A stretch of 64,000 bases of DNA. Origin: Candidatus Lightella neohaematopini (GTDB lineage: Bacteria > Pseudomonadota > Gammaproteobacteria > Enterobacterales > Enterobacteriaceae). Position 1 is the first letter of the stretch. The number at the start of each line of letters is the position of its first letter. A program made the position numbers and the translations under genes. The notes under the pieces are model-generated. The model saw only the letters and a list, made by a program, of their open reading frames with translations, was not told the DNA's origin and ran no database searches. Below, in pieces: positions 58,020 through 64,000 of this stretch. The stretch is taken from NCBI GenBank assembly GCA_025728535.1, contig JAOBJO010000001.1, forward strand, positions 62,001 to 126,000. The letters run 5' to 3'.

Positions 58020-60233
58020 TTGCCTAATTACGATTACTTACATCAAAAATCTAAAAATAATATATTATTAAAGTTACTAAAAGTATCATTTGTTTTTTTG
58101 GTATTAATATCACTATATTTTTTTTATTTAAGTATTATAATTAAAAATAGGATTTCCGGTAGAGTATGGAAATTACCAACTGTAGTATATAGCAAGACTA
58201 CTTATTTAATGCCTGGTATGTGTATTAATAAAAATAAAGTTATTAATATATTGGAAAGTATATATTATCGTAGAGTAAAATATATTACTGGTCCTGGAGA
58301 ATTTTCTGTACATAATAATAATATTGAATTGATACGTAGAACATTTGATTTACCAGAAGGTACAATAGATAATGTTCATGTGTTAGTATATTTTAATAAT
58401 GGTAAGATATCTAATATAAAAAATTTTAATAGTCAACATAATTTTGGTTTTTTACAATTGGATCCTAAACTTATTACTATTATTCAATCACCATATAGTG
58501 AACAAAGACTATTTGTTAACAAAAATAATTTTCCTAAATTATTAATTAAAATATTATTGACTATTGAGGATAAAAATTTTTACCACCATAATGGTATTAG
58601 TCTTAATTCTATTTGTAGAGCAATATTGACTAATTTAATAGCTAAAAAAACTGTACAGGGTGGTAGCACTATTACTCAACAATTAGTAAAAAATTTATTT
58701 TTAGATAATAAACGATCATTATGGCGTAAATTTAACGAAATTTGTATGGCGCTAATATTAGATTACTATTACAGTAAGGATTATATTTTAGAATTATATT
58801 TAAATGAAGTTTATTTAGGACAAAGTGGTGATGATCAAATTAGAGGATTTCCACTAGCTAGTTTGTATTATTTTAATAGACCAATAAATGAGTTAAGTAT
58901 TGATCAACAAGCTATGTTAGTTGGTATGGTAAAAGGAGCATCATTATATAACCCATGGCATAATCAAAAATTAACTTTAGAAAGACGTAATTTAATACTA
59001 AGATTAATTAGTAAACAGCATATATTAGATAAAGAATTATGTGATTTATTAGTATCTCGTCCATTAGGTATAAATCATTATGATAATATTGCAGCTAATA
59101 AACCTGCTTTTACTCAATTAATTAGAGAAGAAATACAAAATAAATTACACAATAAAATATATAATTTATCAGGGGTAAAAATATTTACTACATTAGATCC
59201 TGTGTCACAAAATGCTGCTGAATATGCTATAAAGTGTGGTATTAGTAATTTAAAATTTAGTCATAACTTAAATTTAGAAGCAGCTATGGTTGTTGTAGAT
59301 AGATTCAGTGGTGAAATTAGAGCAATTGTTGGAGGAGCTAATCCGGAATTTGCAGGATTTAATAGAGCTATGCAAGCTAGAAGATTAATTGGTTCATTAA
59401 TTAAACCAGCTATTTATTTAACAGCATTAAGTAATCCAAATAAATATAATTTAAGTACTTTAATTGATGATCAACCATTAACGATTAAACAACATAATAG
59501 ATTATGGTCTCCTAAAAATTATGATAGACAATTTCGTGGTCATGTCATGTTAGTAGATGCATTAGTACAGTCTTTGAATGTACCCACAGTAAATTTAGGT
59601 ATGATGTTAGGATTAAATAAAGTTATATCTACCCTAATTACATTAGGGGTTCCATATAATAGTATTAATTATCCAATATTTCCAGCTATATTATTAGGGG
59701 CAGTTAATTTAACACCAATTGAAGTAGCTCAATTATTCCAAACTATAGCTAGTGGTGGTAATTATACTATGTTATCTGTTGTTCGAACTATATTATCCAG
59801 TGATGGTAGTATTATCTATAATAGCTTACCTAAATCAGAACGTGTCGTATCACCCCAAGCTACTTATTTAACATTATATGCTATGCAACAATCAGTAGTA
59901 AGAGGAACATCTAATTTACTATTCTCTAAGTTCTCTTCCTATAACCTAGCAGCAAAAACTGGTACTTCTAATGACTTAAGAGATAGTTGGTTTGTTGGTA
60001 TAGATGGTAAAGAAGTATCTGTTATTTGGATAGGACGAGATGATAATAAACCAACAACACTAACAGGTGCAAGTGGAGCATTAATACTATATCAATATTA
60101 TTTAGAAAAACAATTTCCAACAATATTAAATCTTATTAAACCAAAAGGAATTAGTTGTATATCTATTAGTTGTAATAATAGTTTATTTTGTAGTAAACAA
60201 CGTAATTTTAAAGTACCTATGTGGATAAAATAA
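58020..60233 (+). CDS. mrcB: Bifunctional penicillin-binding protein 1B
   Basis: Inner-membrane peptidoglycan polymerase and transpeptidase. One transmembrane segment (about residues 20-42), a UB2H-like region (RVWKLPTVVYSK), the GT51 domain with catalytic glutamate in LTIEDKNFYHHNG and TVQGGSTITQQLVKN, then the transpeptidase with active serine in IGSLIKPAIYL, SLNVPTVN and AAKTGTSND. The length is 737 residues against about 844; the long charged cytoplasmic tail and C-terminal extension are gone. The start is TTG at 58020, with no in-frame ATG before conserved sequence. The only glycan polymerase in this window. Confidence 0.95.
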   Translation: MPNYDYLHQKSKNNILLKLLKVSFVFLVLISLYFFYLSIIIKNRISGRVWKLPTVVYSKTTYLMPGMCINKNKVINILESIYYRRVKYITGPGEFSVHNNNIELIRRTFDLPEGTIDNVHVLVYFNNGKISNIKNFNSQHNFGFLQLDPKLITIIQSPYSEQRLFVNKNNFPKLLIKILLTIEDKNFYHHNGISLNSICRAILTNLIAKKTVQGGSTITQQLVKNLFLDNKRSLWRKFNEICMALILDYYYSKDYILELYLNEVYLGQSGDDQIRGFPLASLYYFNRPINELSIDQQAMLVGMVKGASLYNPWHNQKLTLERRNLILRLISKQHILDKELCDLLVSRPLGINHYDNIAANKPAFTQLIREEIQNKLHNKIYNLSGVKIFTTLDPVSQNAAEYAIKCGISNLKFSHNLNLEAAMVVVDRFSGEIRAIVGGANPEFAGFNRAMQARRLIGSLIKPAIYLTALSNPNKYNLSTLIDDQPLTIKQHNRLWSPKNYDRQFRGHVMLVDALVQSLNVPTVNLGMMLGLNKVISTLITLGVPYNSINYPIFPAILLGAVNLTPIEVAQLFQTIASGGNYTMLSVVRTILSSDGSIIYNSLPKSERVVSPQATYLTLYAMQQSVVRGTSNLLFSKFSSYNLAAKTGTSNDLRDSWFVGIDGKEVSVIWIGRDDNKPTTLTGASGALILYQYYLEKQFPTILNLIKPKGISCISISCNNSLFCSKQRNFKVPMWIK

Positions 60234-60266
60234 TAATTTTATTTTACAAATTAAATAAGGATTATA

Positions 60267-60608
60267 ATGAATAATTTATTATCAACAAAAATTAATGTTA
60301 CCAACACAGCAATAAAAAAAATTAAATCTATATTAAGTTATAAAAATAATATTGGTTATAACTTTAGAGTACTTGTAACTAATGGAGGTTGTAGTGGTCT
60401 TAAATATGATTTTACTTTAGATAAAAATATTAATGATAATGATTTTATATTAAGACAATCTAATATTATAATTTTAATAGATAATAATAGTTTAAATTAC
60501 TTACATGGTGGGTTAATAGACTATATAGAAAATATTAATAAATCTTATTTCTTTATTAGTAATATAAAATATAATAATAAATGTAATTGTGGAATGTCAT
60601 TTAACTAA
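60267..60608 (+). CDS. erpA: Iron-sulfur insertion protein ErpA
   Basis: A-type carrier that delivers iron-sulfur clusters to targets such as IspG and IspH. It is 113 residues, with the three ligand cysteines at positions 42, 106 and 108 (GGCSGLKY and CNCGMSF), as in E. coli. Its retention fits the MEP-pathway genes here, since IspH is a cluster enzyme. A Shine-Dalgarno AAGGA lies upstream. Converges on mtnN. Confidence 0.96.
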   Translation: MNNLLSTKINVTNTAIKKIKSILSYKNNIGYNFRVLVTNGGCSGLKYDFTLDKNINDNDFILRQSNIIILIDNNSLNYLHGGLIDYIENINKSYFFISNIKYNNKCNCGMSFN

Positions 60609-60624
60609 AGTAAGTACTATATTT

Positions 60625-61320
60625 TCATGTAGTATTTAAATTTAATATGATATTTTTAGTTGCAACGAACAAATTATTTTTTATATTTTTTATGGCATGC
60701 ATAAATTCTATGTTAGCTATATTATCAGCATGATCTGAAACTTGTTTAATAGAAATAAATGGTATATTAAATCTATAACATACTTGAGCAATTGCGGTAG
60801 ACTCCATATCAACTACGAGTGCTTTAGGAAAATTATTACGTATGTTATTTAAAGCACTAGTATTATTAATAAAATTATCACCGCTAATTATTAAACCGAA
60901 GAAAATATTTTTTTCTTTTTTATTAAATATTTTTGCTATAGATAAAATATGTTTTGGAGTATTAAATATTAGCGGATGTTTTGGTACTTGGCCAATTTTA
61001 TAACCAAACGATGTTACATTAACGTCATAGTAACATGTAGATTGAGAAATAACTAAATCATGTTTCTTTATGTATGGTACTAAACTACCAGCTAATCCAA
61101 TATTTATTACTAAATTTGGTAAAAAATAACTTATTAAAATAGTAGTTCCTAAAGATGCAGACACTTTACCTACACCAGTTTCGATTATTATTACTCTTAT
61201 AGAACTAATATTACCATAATATACTTTACATCCACCAAAATTTTTTGTTTTAATATCGGTTAACTGCTGGCGTAATAATATTAACTCTTCTTTTATAGCT
61301 CCTACAATACCAATAATCAT
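60625..61320 (-). CDS. mtnN: 5'-methylthioadenosine/S-adenosylhomocysteine nucleosidase
   Basis: Clears the SAM by-products MTA and SAH (and 5'-deoxyadenosine), which otherwise inhibit methyltransferases and radical-SAM enzymes such as EpmB. GIVGAIKEELILLRQQL at the N-terminus, the catalytic glutamate in VVDMESTAIAQVC and the aspartate in QVSDHAD are kept. I place the start at ATG 61320, where the E. coli protein begins (231 residues). An in-frame ATG at 61338 would add six residues that have no counterpart. Confidence 0.94.
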   Translation of the reverse strand: MIIGIVGAIKEELILLRQQLTDIKTKNFGGCKVYYGNISSIRVIIIETGVGKVSASLGTTILISYFLPNLVINIGLAGSLVPYIKKHDLVISQSTCYYDVNVTSFGYKIGQVPKHPLIFNTPKHILSIAKIFNKKEKNIFFGLIISGDNFINNTSALNNIRNNFPKALVVDMESTAIAQVCYRFNIPFISIKQVSDHADNIANIEFMHAIKNIKNNLFVATKNIILNLNTT

Positions 61321-61565
61321 ATAAATTTTAAATTTCATTATTTAATAATTATTAAATCGTGATATTATACTACAATTATATCTAATTAAAATACTATAAA
61401 ATTTTATTTAAAATACTTATATTATTTTGTAGTAAAATTTTATTCTGTTATATCATAAGTATAAATTAATTTTTTTAAGTTAAAAATTAATGTATAGTAT
61501 TTAATATTGGTTATGACTAATACAATTATGAATATTTTTTATTTACCTTTTCACAATTAAAATAT

Positions 61566-62279
61566 ATGTTAAACAATAAAATGTTTCCTGATATTACAGC
61601 GATAGTAGCAGCAGCTGGTACTGGTAAAAGAATGAATATTAGTATTCCAAAGCAATATTTAACTATTGCTAATAAAACAGTATTAGAACATGTGATAGAT
61701 ACATTATTACTAGTTCAGTGTATAAAAAATATTATCATAGTAATTAATTCTAATGATTATTATTTTAATAAATTATCATTATCAAAGAATAGTAAATTAA
61801 CTGTTATTCATGGTGGTATATCTAGATTTTATTCAGTTATTAATGCATTAAGATATATTAAATATACTAAATGGGTTATCGTTCATGATGCTGTTCGTCC
61901 TTGTTTACATAAAGATGATTTGTATAAATTATTATTAATTACTAATTATTCTACCATAGGTGGTATTTTAGCAATACCAGTAACTAATACTATAAAAGTA
62001 GTTAATATTAATAATAATATAAAATTAGTTAATAATACATTAAATCGTAATAAATTATGGCAAGCATTAACCCCACAAATATTTAATTTTGAATTATTAA
62101 AATATTGTTTTGAACAAATATTAAAAGAAAATATATCAGTTACAGATGAATCTAGTGTATTAGAATACTTTGGTTATAAACCAATTGTTATTCATGGTAG
62201 ATCAGATAACATTAAAATAACTAATAAAAGTGATATTATTTTAATTAAAAATTATTTTAATAAATTTAAATATTATTAA
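61566..62279 (+). CDS. ispD: 2-C-methyl-D-erythritol 4-phosphate cytidylyltransferase
   Basis: MEP-pathway step that makes CDP-methylerythritol. The CTP-binding VAAAGTGKRM and IPKQYL near the N-terminus, WVIVHDAVRPCL, IPVTNTIKVV and TDESSVLEYFG are diagnostic. The length is 237 residues. Separated from ispF by a single base, the common ispDF pairing. ftsB, its usual upstream neighbour, is missing, in keeping with the loss of other division genes. Confidence 0.96.
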   Translation: MLNNKMFPDITAIVAAAGTGKRMNISIPKQYLTIANKTVLEHVIDTLLLVQCIKNIIIVINSNDYYFNKLSLSKNSKLTVIHGGISRFYSVINALRYIKYTKWVIVHDAVRPCLHKDDLYKLLLITNYSTIGGILAIPVTNTIKVVNINNNIKLVNNTLNRNKLWQALTPQIFNFELLKYCFEQILKENISVTDESSVLEYFGYKPIVIHGRSDNIKITNKSDIILIKNYFNKFKYY

Positions 62280-62280
62280 C

Positions 62281-62748
62281 ATGCGCATTGGTTATGGTTT
62301 TGACATTCACAAATTTGATGATTTTGGTAGTTTAGTTTTAGGAGGTGTGAAAATACCAACATTTAATAAATTACTAGCTCATTCTGATGGTGATGTATTA
62401 TTACATGCTATAATAGATGCTTTATTAGGAGCTGCTAACATGAATGATATTGGTACTTTATTTCCTAATAATAATAAATCTAAAAATATAAATAGTAGAA
62501 TTATGTTAATAAATACCTGGAAAGTAATAACAAATAAAAAAAAATATATTATTAATAATCTTGATACTACCATAATTGCACAAAAACCAAAATTATCTAA
62601 TTATCTTTATAAGATGAGAACAAATATTTCTATAGATCTTAATTGTTCAATAAATAATATTAATCTTAAGGCCACTACAACAAACGGAGTACCATTTATT
62701 AATAATATTAACGCTATAGCGTGCATAGCTGTAGTATTACTGTTATAA
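62281..62748 (+). CDS. ispF: 2-C-methyl-D-erythritol 2,4-cyclodiphosphate synthase
   Basis: MEP-pathway cyclase. Zinc ligands Asp8, His10 and His42 are in GYGFDIHKF and the HSDGDVLLHAIIDALLGAA block, with DIGTLFP following. The C-terminal KATTTNGVPF is slightly altered from the usual KATTTEGLGF. The length is 155 residues. A nine-A tract at 62536-62544 is in frame. Confidence 0.96.
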   Translation: MRIGYGFDIHKFDDFGSLVLGGVKIPTFNKLLAHSDGDVLLHAIIDALLGAANMNDIGTLFPNNNKSKNINSRIMLINTWKVITNKKKYIINNLDTTIIAQKPKLSNYLYKMRTNISIDLNCSINNINLKATTTNGVPFINNINAIACIAVVLLL

Positions 62749-62876
62749 TATTTAATATAAAATTAATTTTAGTATATTGGAAATTAATATATTACTAGAT
62801 GGTATCTATTACCAATATTTTAATAATTTATTAACGTTATTAATCATAAAAATTTTATGATTATTTAAGGAATATC

Positions 62877-63920
62877 ATGATTACTGATGATAATAAAAAA
62901 AAAGCATTAGCAATAGCTTTAACACAAATAGAAAAGCAATTTGGTAAGGGATCTATTATGCGTTTAGGTGAAGATCGGTCAATGGACATTGAGACAATTT
63001 CAACTGGATCAATATCTTTAGATATTGCGTTAGGTGGTGGTCTACCGATGGGTAGAATGATTGAGATTTATGGTCCAGAATCATCTGGTAAAACTACTTT
63101 AACTTTACAAATTATTTCTTCAGCACAAGATAATAATAAGATATGTGCTTTTATAGATGCTGAACATACATTAGATCCAATATATGCAAAAAAATTAGGT
63201 GTTGATATAGATAATTTATTGTGTTCTCAACCAGATACTGGTGAACAAGCATTAGAAATATGTGATGCTTTAGTAAAATCAGGTGCTGTTGATGTTATTG
63301 TAATTGACTCAGTAGCAGCATTAGCACCAAAAGCAGAAATAGATGGAGAAATAGGTGACGCGCATATAGGATTAGCTGCTAGAATGATGAGTCAAGCAAT
63401 GAGAAAGTTAGCTAGTAATTTAAAACATGCAAATACGTTATTAATTTTTACTAATCAAATTCGTATGAAAATAGGAGCTATGTTTGGGAATACAGAAACT
63501 ACTGCTGGTGGTAATGCATTAAAATTTTATGCTTCTGTACGTTTAGATATTAGACGTATAGGTCCAGTAAAAGACGGTGAATTAGTTATAGGTAACGAAA
63601 CACGTATTAAGGTAGTAAAAAATAAAATAGCAGCTCCTTTTAAACAAGCTGAATTCCAGATTCTTTACGGAGCTGGTATTAACAAACTAGGAGAACTAAT
63701 TGATCTTGGTTTAAAGTATAAAATAATAGAAAAATTAGGTACTTGGTACCGTTATAATAATAATAACATTGGTCAAGGAAAATTAAATGCATGTAAATTT
63801 TTAAAAGATAATCATCATATGTTAGCTCAGCTAGATAAGGAATTACGTAATTTACTACTAAGTAAATGTGAACTAAAAACAGTTACAAATGATATTAATA
63901 CAGATGAAAAATTAATTTAA
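62877..63920 (+). CDS. recA: Recombinase RecA
   Basis: Homologous recombination and repair filament protein. Walker [14 protein letters not shown] near residue 66, [22 protein letters not shown] (Walker B and L1), and [17 protein letters not shown] with the L2 region before it. The length is 347 residues; the acidic C-terminal tail is short. GGAATATC with AAGG upstream serves as ribosome binding site. No LexA-type CTGT-N8-ACAG box is seen upstream, so SOS control is not apparent. A nine-A tract at codons 7-9 (62895-62903) is in frame. alaS follows after 13 bases; recX is absent. Confidence 0.98.
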   Translation: MITDDNKKKALAIALTQIEKQFGKGSIMRLGEDRSMDIETISTGSISLDIALGGGLPMGRMIEIYGPESSGKTTLTLQIISSAQDNNKICAFIDAEHTLDPIYAKKLGVDIDNLLCSQPDTGEQALEICDALVKSGAVDVIVIDSVAALAPKAEIDGEIGDAHIGLAARMMSQAMRKLASNLKHANTLLIFTNQIRMKIGAMFGNTETTAGGNALKFYASVRLDIRRIGPVKDGELVIGNETRIKVVKNKIAAPFKQAEFQILYGAGINKLGELIDLGLKYKIIEKLGTWYRYNNNNIGQGKLNACKFLKDNHHMLAQLDKELRNLLLSKCELKTVTNDINTDEKLI

Positions 63921-63933
63921 TTGGTAATAATTA

Positions 63934-64000
63934 ATGTATAAATCTTCTTTAGAAATTCGACAAATTTTTTTAAATTATTTTACTAGTAGAAATCATCAAT
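63934..64000 (+). CDS. alaS: Alanyl-tRNA synthetase, 5' end (runs off the right edge)
   Basis: The first 22 codons are visible. SSLEIRQIFLNYFTSRNHQ matches the AlaS N-terminus (STAEIRQAFLDFFHSKGHQ in E. coli). Its place just after recA is the usual enteric order with recX removed. Nothing can be said about the catalytic core, which lies outside the window. Confidence 0.9.
   Translation, partial: MYKSSLEIRQIFLNYFTSRNHQ

Noticed and set aside
62841-62863. Perfect 11-base inverted repeat just upstream of recA, considered as an operator
   Set aside because: Only two G-C pairs, not LexA-like, and repeats of this quality are expected by chance in such A+T-rich DNA.

Overview
The window reads as part of the chromosome of a long-term, host-restricted gammaproteobacterium, most likely an obligate insect endosymbiont derived from Enterobacterales. 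By eye about four of every five bases are A or T. There are no mobile elements, phage genes, CRISPR arrays or rRNA genes. Most genes are single-copy housekeeping or cell-envelope genes with close enteric homologues, and gene order is that of an enteric chromosome with most intervening genes deleted. I do not name the species.

Layout. 1-2.65 kb: the 3' end of lpxK, then ycaR, kdsB and asnS. 2.65-5.05 kb: a gene-free A+T desert with a loose cluster of DnaA-box-like sites. 5-11.7 kb: rpiA, endA, rsmE, gshB, yqgE, ruvX, proC and mltC. 11.7-18.3 kb: tRNA-Gly, orn, psd, the complete epmA/efp/epmB module, groL, groS and tRNA-Phe. 18.5-31.3 kb: a thrA gene cut down to its aspartokinase domain, dnaK, dnaJ, rpsT, ribF, ileS, lspA, ispH, a frameshifted dapB, folA, apaH and rsmA. 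31.3-35.5 kb: a decayed stretch where pdxA is expected, then surA and lptD. 35.6-45.8 kb: a dcw-type cluster (rsmH, murE, murF, mraY, murD, murG, murC, lpxC) with every fts gene and ddlB missing. 45.8-57.7 kb: a DUF721/DciA-like gene, secA, coaE, aceE-aceF-lpd, panC, panB, folK and dksA. 58-64 kb: mrcB, erpA, mtnN, ispD, ispF, recA and the first 22 codons of alaS.

How the genes fit together. Much of the window serves the envelope: LPS (lpxC, lpxK, kdsB, lptD, surA), peptidoglycan precursors through lipid II (murC-G, mraY), a polymerase (mrcB), a lytic transglycosylase (mltC), phosphatidylethanolamine (psd), isoprenoid supply (ispD, ispF, ispH) and lipoprotein processing (lspA). MurE carries the meso-diaminopimelate motif, so the aspartokinase remnant and DapB are probably kept to make mDAP and lysine. 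Cofactor genes (panB, panC, folK, folA, ribF, coaE, gshB) fit a nutritional symbiont. Chaperones keep recognisable sigma-32 promoters.

The most notable observations are the dapB frameshift inside a ten-A tract, which may be rescued by polymerase slippage; the selective loss of septation genes from an otherwise intact peptidoglycan cluster; the thrA truncation; the DnaA-box cluster in the large desert; and reduction of the LptD cysteine set. I found no convincing undescribed multi-gene system.
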